Assembly: GCF_026625745.1 (NCBI RefSeq)
Contig: NZ_CP113061.1
Span: 2,939,501-3,003,500 of the forward strand
Source: Asticcacaulis sp. SL142
Lineage (GTDB): Bacteria > Pseudomonadota > Alphaproteobacteria > Caulobacterales > Caulobacteraceae
Direction: 5' to 3'
Length of the DNA: 64,000 bases
The position numbers were made by a program, and so were the translations under genes. The stretch's first letter is position 1; each line of letters begins with the position of its first letter. Of this stretch, positions 41,338 to 49,402 are shown one piece after another. The notes beneath the pieces are model-generated. The model saw only the letters and a list, made by a program, of their open reading frames with translations. It did not search any database and was not told where the DNA came from.

Positions 41338-42975
41338 TTAGCGGGTCATGGTCATGTCGCGATTGGTTTGCATGATCCCTTTGTCCGGCGCTTCGAGCTT
41401 TAGCGATCCGCCCGCGTTACGGCTGCTGAACGCGCCGCTTTGCACGGCGGCGGTGGCGACCGGCGGCGGGGTCGGGCACGCCCCCGTTGTGGCATAACCT
41501 ATCGCGGCCCTCAGCAAGCCCTCGGTGTCGTCGCCCAGTTCGCGCGTCAGGTCATCATTGGCCGCACAGCCCGCGATCTTGACGCCGGTTGAGGTTGACG
41601 CATTGACCGGCACAAACCCTTCGGCATAGTCGCCAAAACCGGCATGGTTCACACCCTGAAACTGAATGGTATAATAGGTCTCTCCGCAATTGTCCTGAGG
41701 GTAGAAACCATAAGGCTTGCCGCAGGTACGCCCGCCGATCTGCACCACCTCAACGCCAATGCCGCGCAGGCCATTGATCACCGCTTCGCTGGCGCTACAT
41801 GTGGCGCCGGTCGTCAGCACAAACACGCGCGGCAGGTTGAGCATCGGCAGGGCCGTGCCTTGGGCCAGACTAAACCCTAAGCCAGTGTTATAGAAAGGCA
41901 CCGGATTATTGGCCTGACCCGTCACCGGATTTCGGTTTCCGGCCAGGGCATTAAAGCGCAGGCTCTCAAAATTGCGGTTGGTAGTGCGCGCATCGCCCGC
42001 GACCATGTAGCTGAGTTGCGAGGCCACGGCTAATAACCCGCCGCCGTTATAACGCAGATCAAGCACCATATCGCGCACCCCTTCGTTGCGCATAGTCGTC
42101 ATGGCCCCGGCCAGTTCGGCTTCGCTGGCATTGGGGCTAAAAGTATTGAACAAAACATAGCCGATCTTGCCGCCCGCCCCGTCATCTAACACACGGGTGC
42201 GGTTGACGGCCTTGGCGCTAAGGTTCTGCGCGGTCAGGGTAATCGTGCGGATGGTGGTGGTGCCGGGATCGCGCACCTCCATCGTCGTCGTCGCACCGAC
42301 GGTCGGCGGGAAAAGGCCATTGTTGAGCGTATTAATTTCAGCCTCAGTGCTGCCGCCGTTGACAAGATCAATGCCGTTGACGCGCAAAATCTGTGTGCCG
42401 CGGATAAGTTGTTTCTGCCCGCCCGCTATCTCTTCGGCTGGAGAGTTCGGATCAGTATAGAGCACCCGCACATCGCGGGGGACGCTGCCGGACAATATGG
42501 CAAACTCGGCCCCGTAACTGGCGCTGGCCACCGCATTGCGCCGCGCCAGATACTCAGTCGTCGGCTCGCTGAAATGGAACTGATCTTTGGGCGCACCGGA
42601 CGCCGTAAGGGCTAGTGTTTTCAGCGTGGCGAAATATTCGGTGCGCGTACCGCCGTTGGCCGGATTGGTGTCGGTGACTTCGGTGTTCCACAGATAGGTT
42701 TCGCGCGTCCACGACCTGAGCCAGTTTTTTTCGGCCAATTCAGTTCCGGATCTGTCGGGATAGGCATTGCCCTCTATGTCAACGCCGGTGCGCACGCTCT
42801 GGCACTGGTTCTTAAAAGTGCTGGCGGCGGAAAATACCCCCGATACCCAACCTGCAGGCGTCGTGACCGTTGCCCCTCCGCCTGTGGAGCCACCGCCACC
42901 GCCTCCGCCACATCCGGTCAGGGCCGTTGCCGCGATCATCAGCCCAAGGGTTGCGACGTTTTTAAAGTAAAACAT
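41338..42975 (-). CDS. S41-family serine peptidase lipoprotein
   Basis: A 545-residue secreted peptidase of the C-terminal processing (S41) family. The lipobox is ALTGCGGGGGGG (Cys22), followed by a Gly-rich linker. A PDZ-like region is near 185-245 (GTQILRVNGIDLVNGG). The peptidase domain has IGYVLFNTFSP, VLDLRYNGGG and the catalytic Ser in TTGATCSASEAVINGLRG, with Lys in GGRTCGKPYGF. Substrate unknown; likely envelope protein turnover. It starts at ATG 42975 and precedes the small lipoprotein gene. Confidence 0.9.
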   Translation of the reverse strand: MFYFKNVATLGLMIAATALTGCGGGGGGGSTGGGATVTTPAGWVSGVFSAASTFKNQCQSVRTGVDIEGNAYPDRSGTELAEKNWLRSWTRETYLWNTEVTDTNPANGGTRTEYFATLKTLALTASGAPKDQFHFSEPTTEYLARRNAVASASYGAEFAILSGSVPRDVRVLYTDPNSPAEEIAGGQKQLIRGTQILRVNGIDLVNGGSTEAEINTLNNGLFPPTVGATTTMEVRDPGTTTIRTITLTAQNLSAKAVNRTRVLDDGAGGKIGYVLFNTFSPNASEAELAGAMTTMRNEGVRDMVLDLRYNGGGLLAVASQLSYMVAGDARTTNRNFESLRFNALAGNRNPVTGQANNPVPFYNTGLGFSLAQGTALPMLNLPRVFVLTTGATCSASEAVINGLRGIGVEVVQIGGRTCGKPYGFYPQDNCGETYYTIQFQGVNHAGFGDYAEGFVPVNASTSTGVKIAGCAANDDLTRELGDDTEGLLRAAIGYATTGACPTPPPVATAAVQSGAFSSRNAGGSLKLEAPDKGIMQTNRDMTMTR

Positions 42976-43055
42976 GAACTTTAGTCCCCTGAACCTAATC
43001 AGCCGGACGATACCGCAGGTTACAGAAGAGTCAAATCCTCCGCTGGCGGGAGTTT

Positions 43056-43760
43056 CTACATTTTTACGATGATCTCAAGTCGGTCTTCTTCGGCGGTGAA
43101 GGTGAGGGTGCCGCCCGCTTCCGTAACCACGCTGTGGAGCCAGAAGGGCTGAATCCACTGCCCGGACAGGCCGTCACCGAGCGGATCACCGCTTAAGCCC
43201 TCAACCGCTTCGGGTTTCAGGCGGGCCTTTTTGCCGGTGGACAGGGCGGTGAAGGTGATTGCGTCGCCGTCTTTTGCCATATCGATTGTGGCCGTCCCAC
43301 CCAAGGGCAAGGCCCCTCCGGCAATATAGACCAGATTGACAAGTGCTCGCGCCACCGGCTTTTCCAGCACGATCTCATCGTCGATATTCAAATCCAGAGT
43401 GGCGCGCATGGTCGAAAACATGTCATCCAGAATCTTGCGCAGTTGTTTGACCGAAAAATCCTCAGCGGTGGTCGCAGCGCCAAACGCCACGCGGGCGAAA
43501 TAGACGATCGACACCAGCTTCTTTGACGACGCCTTAATCAGGTTAATCGCGTCTTCCTTCATGTCCTGCGCGGACGGATCTTCAAGCAGGTCAAGGCCAG
43601 ACACGATCGCCCCCGTCGGCGATATAAAATCATGGCACAACTTGGCGATCAACTGGGTCGCCAGTTCATGAGGGTTCGGCAGCGCGTTGGGCGGCGTGGT
43701 CTCAGCCCCGTCGGTGTCAATTGTGTCGGCTACGGTGGCTTCAGGGAAGGTCATGCCCAT
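43056..43760 (-). CDS. chpT: histidine phosphotransferase ChpT
   Basis: A 234-residue phosphotransferase of the ChpT type. KLCHDFISPTGAIVSGLDLLEDPSAQDMKEDAINLI holds the phospho-His43 and matches Caulobacter ChpT closely as remembered. The C-terminal half is a degenerate ATPase-like domain. In Caulobacter ChpT passes phosphate from CckA to CtrA and CpdR, linking this gene to cell-cycle control. About 30 residues of Thr/Pro-rich sequence precede the conserved part. It is a single gene divergent from cysK. Confidence 0.93.
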   Translation of the reverse strand: MGMTFPEATVADTIDTDGAETTPPNALPNPHELATQLIAKLCHDFISPTGAIVSGLDLLEDPSAQDMKEDAINLIKASSKKLVSIVYFARVAFGAATTAEDFSVKQLRKILDDMFSTMRATLDLNIDDEIVLEKPVARALVNLVYIAGGALPLGGTATIDMAKDGDAITFTALSTGKKARLKPEAVEGLSGDPLGDGLSGQWIQPFWLHSVVTEAGGTLTFTAEEDRLEIIVKM

Positions 43761-43977
43761 GTCCTCAGTTTAGATTCTTTGACGCCATATGTGAGGTGAT
43801 TTGCCTTATCAGCAAACATTTTAAGCGATAAGGTGGCAAGAATTCAGTCTGTTTGACGGCGGCTACAGCACGCGCTGCCCCGCCTAAGCTTTCTTTCACA
43901 GCCATTCGCATTTACCCGTTTGTGTTTGTACGCTATCACGGCGCAACGAAAACACAGACTAACCGGAGGTTCATCCC

Positions 43978-44943
43978 ATGTCCGAATCCACACTGTCGCG
44001 TTCTGGACGCGGTAAGATTTTTGAGTCCATTCTTGATACCATGGGCGATACGCCTTTGGTGCGCCTGCCGCGCCTGTCGAAGGAATATGGCTCTAAGGCT
44101 GACGTGCTGGCCAAGCTTGAGTTCTTTAACCCGCTGTCGTCCGTCAAAGACCGGATCGGCATTTCGATGATCGAGGCGCTGGAGGCTTCGGGCAAGCTGA
44201 CACCCGGTGCGACTATAGTCGAACCAACATCGGGCAATACCGGTATCGCGCTGGCATTTGTCGCCGCCGCCAAGGGCTATAAGCTGATCCTGTGTATGCC
44301 GGAATCCATGTCGCTGGAGCGCCGTAAGATGCTGGCCCTGCTGGGCGCCCAACTTGAGCTGACCCCGGCCGAAAAAGGCATGCGCGGTGCGATTGCCAAG
44401 GCGTTGGAAATCATTGAGGCCACGCCGGGTTCGGTCATGCCGCAGCAGTTTGAAAACGACGCCAATCCCTATATTCACCGCATTTCCACGGCTCAGGAAA
44501 TCTGGAATGATACAAATGGCGCGGTCGACGCGGTGATTTCCGGTGTCGGCACCGGGGGGTCTATCACCGGCATCGGTCAGGCCCTGAAAGAGAAAAAAGC
44601 CTCCGTTAAGATGATAGCCGTTGAACCCGAAGCCTCGCCCATCCTGTCGGGTGGTGAGCCTGGCCCGCATAAGATTCAGGGCATTGGCGCGGGCTTTGTG
44701 CCGGGTATTCTCGATCGTGGTGTCATTGACGGGATTGAGACCGTCTCGAACGACGCCGCCTTTGCTATGGCCCGCAAAGCCGCCGCCACCGAAGGTCTGC
44801 CGGTGGGTATTTCATCGGGTGCCGCGTTAGAGGTCGCCTTCCGTCTGGCGGCAAAGGATGAGTATGCCGGAAAGACGATTGTGGCGATCATTCCAAGCTT
44901 TGCGGAAAGGTATCTATCCACCGCCCTCTTCGACGGCCTTTAA
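43978..44943 (+). CDS. cysK: cysteine synthase A
   Basis: A 321-residue PLP enzyme that makes cysteine from O-acetylserine and sulfide. PLP binds Lys57 (NPLSSVKDRI); the substrate loop is VEPTSGNTGIAL, the phosphate loop SGVGTGGSITGIG and the late motif GISSGAAL. The C-terminus reads PSFAERYLST where many homologues have SxGERYLST. ATG at 43978 follows CCGGAGG. A GCAGGTAC hairpin repeat follows the gene. Confidence 0.95.
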   Translation: MSESTLSRSGRGKIFESILDTMGDTPLVRLPRLSKEYGSKADVLAKLEFFNPLSSVKDRIGISMIEALEASGKLTPGATIVEPTSGNTGIALAFVAAAKGYKLILCMPESMSLERRKMLALLGAQLELTPAEKGMRGAIAKALEIIEATPGSVMPQQFENDANPYIHRISTAQEIWNDTNGAVDAVISGVGTGGSITGIGQALKEKKASVKMIAVEPEASPILSGGEPGPHKIQGIGAGFVPGILDRGVIDGIETVSNDAAFAMARKAAATEGLPVGISSGAALEVAFRLAAKDEYAGKTIVAIIPSFAERYLSTALFDGL

Positions 44944-44982
44944 CATCCAAAGCCACGGTCATCTAATACGCGGTCTGCGCTT

Positions 44983-45003
44983 GCAGGTACGAATTGTACC
45001 TGC
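44983..45003. repeat. GCAGGTAC hairpin, copy 2
   Basis: GCAGGTAC/GTACCTGC with a 5-nt loop followed by GGCGCT, the same stem and flank as at 34244-34265. It lies 40 bp after the cysK stop. Confidence 0.7.
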
Positions 45004-45106
45004 GGCGCTTGCCAGCTATTATCTGACTCATGGCTTTGGCGTTAAAACCTGAGCGCTAGAAATTCCCCATAACAAAAGATTAACGCCTGACGGGGCATGA
45101 TGGCGC

Positions 45107-46345
45107 ATGTCTGAGTCTCAGTCCCGTTACATAGAAGATCTGGATGCGCAAGTGACAGGCGTGCCCGTGCGGGTGAGCCTGTCGCGCCAGACCCTGCTTA
45201 AGCGGCTGGCGGATGTGGTGTGTCTGCCGGAAAGCCGCATCAATGCCTTTGAGCGGGCGGTGACGGCGGATTTGCTGGTGGAAATGCTCAGTGAGGCCGG
45301 TGTCGAGGACCGCGCCCGCGTCGCCAAACGATTGTCCCATCTGACCGAAGTGCCGAACTCGCTGGTGCGCCGCCTGATCATCGATGAGGTGCGCGTCGCC
45401 CGCGCCCTGATCGAAGACTGTGAAACGCTGAACGACTCCGATCTCAGTTACTGCGCTCGCAATGGCGGCCATGAGCACCGGATGTTGCTGGCCGCGCGAA
45501 AGAATCTGGCCCCCATCCTGACCGAAATTCTGATCGAACAGCAGGACGTGCGGGTCATCGAAGTCATTCTGAAAAACACCCGCGCCGCCCTGTCGCAAAT
45601 GGCGGTTGAAGCTGTGGTGGTCCTAAGTCAGTCCCAGCCGCAACTGATACCGCTGATTATAAAGCGTCCGGAAATCCGACCCAGTTCGGCCTATGTAATG
45701 TTCTGGTGGGCGGATGCCGAGGTGCGCCGCGTGATTCTCAGCCGCTTTGCGGTCAACCGCGAAGTGATGCAGGATGCGGCTTCGGATGTGTTTGCCATGG
45801 CCGCTGACGAAGGCTGGCAGGACGCCCTGTCGCGCAAGGCGCTCCAGTTTATTGAGCGGCGGCAGCGCAACCGGGCGGCTCTGGCGCGCAGTCCGTTCGA
45901 CAGTCTGGAGGCGGCGATAACTGAGGCCGCCCGTATCGGCATGACCCGTCATCTGGCCGAAGAGATATCTTACCTTGCGGGCATAAAGCCCTCAACCGGC
46001 GCTAAGATGCTGCGTGATCGGGGCGGCGAGCCTCTGGCGGTACTGTGTAAGGCGACGGGCTTGCCCAAGGCTTCCTTACGCGCCCTGTGGCAGGCCCTGC
46101 GCCGCCCGTCCCAGATGGCTGATGGGACGATCCATCCTGAGCTTGAGCATGTGCTGATTACGTTTGACGTGCTGGCGACCGATCGGGCGCAGACTGTATT
46201 GCGCTATTGGAACTGGTCGCTGTCTTCGGCCTTAAGTGCCACTCTGATCCGTACCCTGAGTAAAGGCGAAGAGGTCGATCTGGACGGCTTAACCGTGCCG
46301 GAACGGGCGGCGATGCTGGCCTTTGCTCAGGATCTGAAAGCCTGA
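45107..46345 (+). CDS. DUF2336 domain protein
   Basis: A 412-residue all-helical protein of the DUF2336 family, common in alphaproteobacteria. Helical repeats resembling HEAT units run through it (RVAKRLSHLTEVPNSLVRRLIIDEVRVARALIEDCETLNDSDL; HRMLLAARKNLAPILTEILIEQQDVRVIEVIL). No catalytic motif is visible and no signal peptide. The molecular role of DUF2336 is not established here. It is monocistronic with a terminator-like hairpin downstream. Confidence 0.88.
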   Translation: MSESQSRYIEDLDAQVTGVPVRVSLSRQTLLKRLADVVCLPESRINAFERAVTADLLVEMLSEAGVEDRARVAKRLSHLTEVPNSLVRRLIIDEVRVARALIEDCETLNDSDLSYCARNGGHEHRMLLAARKNLAPILTEILIEQQDVRVIEVILKNTRAALSQMAVEAVVVLSQSQPQLIPLIIKRPEIRPSSAYVMFWWADAEVRRVILSRFAVNREVMQDAASDVFAMAADEGWQDALSRKALQFIERRQRNRAALARSPFDSLEAAITEAARIGMTRHLAEEISYLAGIKPSTGAKMLRDRGGEPLAVLCKATGLPKASLRALWQALRRPSQMADGTIHPELEHVLITFDVLATDRAQTVLRYWNWSLSSALSATLIRTLSKGEEVDLDGLTVPERAAMLAFAQDLKA

Positions 46346-46410
46346 GGGTGATGATTTTTACGCAGAGTGACCTTGCGTCAACTTACGGTTTTTGTAAGTA
46401 ATGCATTCCC

Positions 46411-46437
46411 ATATTCACCACGATGTGAATATTTTTT
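46411..46437 (+). terminator. terminator after the DUF2336 gene
   Basis: The 8-bp stem ATATTCAC/GTGAATAT (46411-46418, 46425-46432) with loop CACGAT precedes a T run. The stem is AT-rich, so strength is uncertain. Confidence 0.55.
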
Positions 46438-46526
46438 CTGCTGAAGACTTGAATAATCAAAAGTCATGGCTTAGTTAAAGCGCGAACTAAAGTTGATATT
46501 TCAGGCGAATTCACGGGATTTGTGTA

Positions 46527-46955
46527 ATGGACAACAAGACAGACACCATTGATATGACGGCGGACATTGTTTCAGCCTATGTTGGTAATAATTCTGTGCC
46601 GGCCAGTGAGTTGCCGTCCCTGATCCAGAATGTATATGCCGCCCTCAACAGCATAACTACCGGTGAAGAAACCAAGATCGAAGCGCCGAAAGAGCCTGCG
46701 GTTTCGGTAAAGAAGTCGATTTCTTCTGATCATATTGTCTGTCTTGAGGACGGTCGCAAGTTCAAGTCGCTCAAGCGTCACCTGCGCACTAAGTACAATA
46801 TGTCACCTGAAGAATATCGCGCCAAGTGGGGCCTGCCGAAGGACTATCCGATGGTCGCGCCAAACTATGCCAAGGCCCGTTCGGATCTGGCCAAAAAGAT
46901 GGGCTTGGGCCAGGGTGGCCGTCAGGTCGCCCGCAAGACCCGCGTCGTGAAATAA
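46527..46955 (+). CDS. mucR: MucR/Ros family transcriptional regulator
   Basis: A 142-residue regulator. The N-terminal half (DIVSAYVGNNSVPASELPSLIQNVYAAL) is the MucR dimer/oligomer region. The zinc-finger-like DNA-binding domain runs CLEDGRKFKSLKRHLRTKYN (72-91), followed by MSPEEYRAKWGLPKDYPMVAPNYA. Compared with Ros, the second Cys is Asp75 and the last His positions are Lys89/Tyr90, so metal binding may be weak or absent. In Caulobacter MucR proteins repress cell-cycle genes together with CtrA and SciP. A clear terminator follows. Confidence 0.93.
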   Translation: MDNKTDTIDMTADIVSAYVGNNSVPASELPSLIQNVYAALNSITTGEETKIEAPKEPAVSVKKSISSDHIVCLEDGRKFKSLKRHLRTKYNMSPEEYRAKWGLPKDYPMVAPNYAKARSDLAKKMGLGQGGRQVARKTRVVK

Positions 46956-46987
46956 AGGCGATAGAGTAATTATCGCATTTTGATGTC

Positions 46988-47022
46988 AAAAGCGCTCTAA
47001 CTTGAAGTTAGGGCGCTTTTTT
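46988..47022 (+). terminator. terminator of mucR
   Basis: The stem AAAGCGCTCTAAC/GTTAGGGCGCTTT with one wobble pair and a T run, 33 bp after the mucR stop. Confidence 0.88.
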
Positions 47023-47073
47023 GTGTCTTTTTACCATCAGAGAGGTCGCGTTAACCCTTTTTTGCTTGCCAAA

Positions 47074-47149
47074 GAATCACCCCTTAAGAGAAGGTAAATT
47101 CAGGTGATTCGTTTTGATCGTGCGCGGATACTGGTGATTCGTGCGATTC
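47074..47149. promoter_or_regulatory. GANTC cluster upstream of the PAS gene
   Basis: Four GANTC sites lie in 76 bp (47074, 47106, 47136, 47145). Two belong to direct repeats GGTGATTC exactly 30 bp apart (47103 and 47133), and GAATCACC at 47074 is their inverted copy. GANTC is the CcrM methylation site in Caulobacter and GcrA acts at methylated promoters. Confidence 0.5.
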
Positions 47150-47209
47150 GGGGCAGGTTGACGGGCGGTGGGTATCGTCCGTGCAAAAGGGGTAGTGGCG
47201 CGTTTTGTT

Positions 47210-47728
47210 ATGGCGGGTATAGCGGCTGAAATGGCATCGGCTTTGCGCGGCCACGAAGACATCTTCCGCTACTGGAAGAGCCTTCGTAAGCCGGGGCGTC
47301 TGCCCGCCCGCGCCGACATTGACCCGTGTGCCCTGCGTAAACTCCTGCCGACCATCAGCCTGATTGATGTTTCCGACAGCTATCTGGCCAATGGGCTGCA
47401 CGTTCTGCCGCCGGAAGCCTTCCGTCAACGGCTGGCCGGTACTGAGCTTTTCAGCGCCTACGGCACAGAGATCACCGGTAAGACTTTCGATGAAATCTAT
47501 ACCGCCGAAGAGGCGCAATACTGGGCCGAAGAATTGTCGCTGGTTGCCACCACCCGTAAGCCCAATGTCGGTTTACACTCCATGGCCTGGCGCGGTGCAC
47601 GGGGCTTAAGCCTGTTCTGGCTGCGTCTGCCGCTGGCCAGCGATGGGGTTAAGGTCGATATGATTCTGGGCCATGATGCCATGATCGGGCGTCTGGAAGC
47701 CCCCACCAGCGGGATTCGCGCGGCCTGA
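47210..47728 (+). CDS. PAS_5 domain protein
   Basis: A protein of about 172 residues with a PAS-like fold of the PAS_5 type: YWKSLRKPGRLPARADIDPCALRKLLPTISLIDV, then RLAGTELFSAYGTEITGKTFDEIY and a C-terminal strand set (LSLFWLRLPLASDG). It has no output domain, so it may be a sensor subunit or a partner of kinases. The start is uncertain: ATG 47210 is chosen; GTG 47168 and ATG 47231 are alternatives. It is flanked by GANTC clusters on both sides. Confidence 0.75.
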   Translation: MAGIAAEMASALRGHEDIFRYWKSLRKPGRLPARADIDPCALRKLLPTISLIDVSDSYLANGLHVLPPEAFRQRLAGTELFSAYGTEITGKTFDEIYTAEEAQYWAEELSLVATTRKPNVGLHSMAWRGARGLSLFWLRLPLASDGVKVDMILGHDAMIGRLEAPTSGIRAA

Positions 47729-47980
47729 ATCACGGCGAATCACAGATCTTATGATCAGATCATCCGCAGGTGCGTATTAGGATTTTTTGCCTATTTTTTA
47801 TTTATCAAAAATTGTTTTTCATTAATTTTGAATCGATTGGCAATCTATGCGTGAATAAAATTTAGGCTTTTAAGCCTATTTTTTATTTTATATAGGAAAG
47901 TTATCCTCTAATCTTTTGGCGTGTCTATGCTGTGGTTTGTACCGCGGCTCCGGGCCGCCTTAATAAAAGATGGTGTGATA

Positions 47981-48412
47981 ATGACAATTGGGATTTTCAG
48001 TGCCGCCCGTGCGGCCAGGGCGGCGGTCGCGGTGCGGGGCGAAGGGGCAGTGCCGTCTGTGGAGCGCCTGACCGGGCAGGATATGCAGGCGCTGAAGGAT
48101 CGCGCCAAGGCCCTGTTTATCATCGATGTGGTATCACATGCCACGGGCATACCGGCGGCTGAGATTTTATCGTCATCGCGTAATCATGCGGGCGCGGCGC
48201 GGGCGCGGCAGGTGGCCATGTATCTGGCCTATATCACCTATCAGTGGCCGTTGGCGCGGATTGGGGCGGCATTCAAACGCGATCGCACGACGGCGGGTCA
48301 TGCGTGCCGCCTGATCGAGGATTTACGTGATGATCGCCGCTTTGACCTTGAGTTGGATAAGCTGGAAGCGTGCCTGAAAAACGCGCCGGAACCTTTGGCC
48401 ATAGTGTGCTGA
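47981..48412 (+). CDS. stand-alone DnaA domain IV-like DNA-binding protein
   Basis: A 143-residue protein. Residues 40-120 resemble the C-terminal DNA-binding domain of DnaA: DVVSHATGIPAAEILSSSRNH, RARQVAMYLAYITYQWPLARIGAAF and KRDRTTAGHACR, the counterpart of the DnaA GRDHTTVLHA signature. There is no AAA+ domain. ATG at 47981 is chosen; GTG 47921 or ATG 47927 would add about 20 residues. It may bind DnaA-box-like DNA as a regulator. A DUF6456-like gene follows after 62 bp. Confidence 0.8.
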   Translation: MTIGIFSAARAARAAVAVRGEGAVPSVERLTGQDMQALKDRAKALFIIDVVSHATGIPAAEILSSSRNHAGAARARQVAMYLAYITYQWPLARIGAAFKRDRTTAGHACRLIEDLRDDRRFDLELDKLEACLKNAPEPLAIVC

Positions 48413-48474
48413 GGGCCTAAAAATTAACCTCTTTGGCCTATGATAAATCACAGATTTTAAGACGAGCGGGTGTC

Positions 48475-48951
48475 ATGTTTAAACTGTTGCAATCGATCGG
48501 GCAGCGCCGTGACGCTCAGCCGCTCCCGCCCGAAGCCGCGCCATCGGAAATCCTGGCCCCACGGCCTTTGTCGGCCTTGGCGCGGTTGAAAAGCGCCGAA
48601 GGCGGGCCCTTGCTACAGATGCGGCATAAGGCAGCGTTTGAGCAACTAGCCCGCGATTTTCGGGCCGGATTTGTTACCGCTCCGGCAGGGACGGACTGGC
48701 GGGCCTTTGGCGCCGATGGTAATCCGGCGCGCTTAAGGGTCGATGAGCCGATGTTCCGCCTTAAGGCACGGGCGGCCTATGAAGGGGCGATCTGCCATCT
48801 GGGCCATCCGTCGGGCGACATGATCCGCCGTCTGATGCAGGAAGGCCTGACCTTGCCGGTGCTGGAACGCGATTACAGCCTGCCGCGCGGTCAGGGCAAG
48901 GTCGCCGTGCGCGACGCGCTGGAGCGGCTGGCAACCTATTATGGGTTATAA
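48475..48951 (+). CDS. DUF6456-like protein
   Basis: A 158-residue protein. The C-terminal half (PMFRLKARAAYEGAICHLG, then LERDYSLPRGQGKVAVRDALERLATYYGL) resembles DUF6456 proteins of alphaproteobacteria, in which that domain often accompanies a helix-turn-helix. The N-terminus is Pro/Ala-rich. ATG at 48475 is taken. It probably shares a transcript with the DnaA-like gene upstream and abuts the convergent sufE. The assignment rests on remembered family appearance and is moderate. Confidence 0.65.
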   Translation: MFKLLQSIGQRRDAQPLPPEAAPSEILAPRPLSALARLKSAEGGPLLQMRHKAAFEQLARDFRAGFVTAPAGTDWRAFGADGNPARLRVDEPMFRLKARAAYEGAICHLGHPSGDMIRRLMQEGLTLPVLERDYSLPRGQGKVAVRDALERLATYYGL

Positions 48952-48952
48952 T

Positions 48953-49363
48953 TCAGGCCGTGGCGTGTTTCAGGCGCTCGACCATCGACATCAGCCCATT
49001 GGTGCGCTGGGACGACAGGGCTTCGTTCAGGCCGAGTTTATTCAGCGTATCGCGGATCGAAAAACCTTGAATCTCTTCGTGCGACAAACCGTTCAGTAAA
49101 CGCGACAACAGCGCAATCAGGCCCTTAACGATAAAGGCGTCGGAATCGCCGCGAAAACGCAGGATACCATCCGGCGCATCATCGATGACCAGCCAGACCT
49201 GACTGGCGCAGCCGCGCACCTTATGGGCCTCGGTCTTTTCGGCCAGAGTCAGAGGGGCCATGTCCTTGCCCAGATCGATGATATATTTGTAGCGCTCTTC
49301 CCAGTCATCGAAGAGTTCAAACTCATCATAGAGGTCATCAAGGCGCGCAGTAAATTCAGACAT
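48953..49363 (-). CDS. sufE: cysteine desulfuration protein SufE
   Basis: A 136-residue sulfur acceptor. Cys52 (KVRGCASQVWL) receives sulfur from the SufS desulfurase for Fe-S cluster assembly. The N-terminus (LYDEFELFDDWEERYKYIIDLGKDM) and C-terminus (LGLNEALSSQRTNGLMSMVERLK) match the family. The suf operon is not in the window, so the gene is detached from its partners. Confidence 0.93.
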   Translation of the reverse strand: MSEFTARLDDLYDEFELFDDWEERYKYIIDLGKDMAPLTLAEKTEAHKVRGCASQVWLVIDDAPDGILRFRGDSDAFIVKGLIALLSRLLNGLSHEEIQGFSIRDTLNKLGLNEALSSQRTNGLMSMVERLKHATA

Positions 49364-49402
49364 ATTCAGGGGAACCTATATACTTTCCCCGGATGTGACC
49401 CT

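Noticed and set aside
46450-46526. CtrA box upstream of mucR
   Set aside because: The spacing between half-sites is eight and the second half is CTAA, so it does not fit the consensus.
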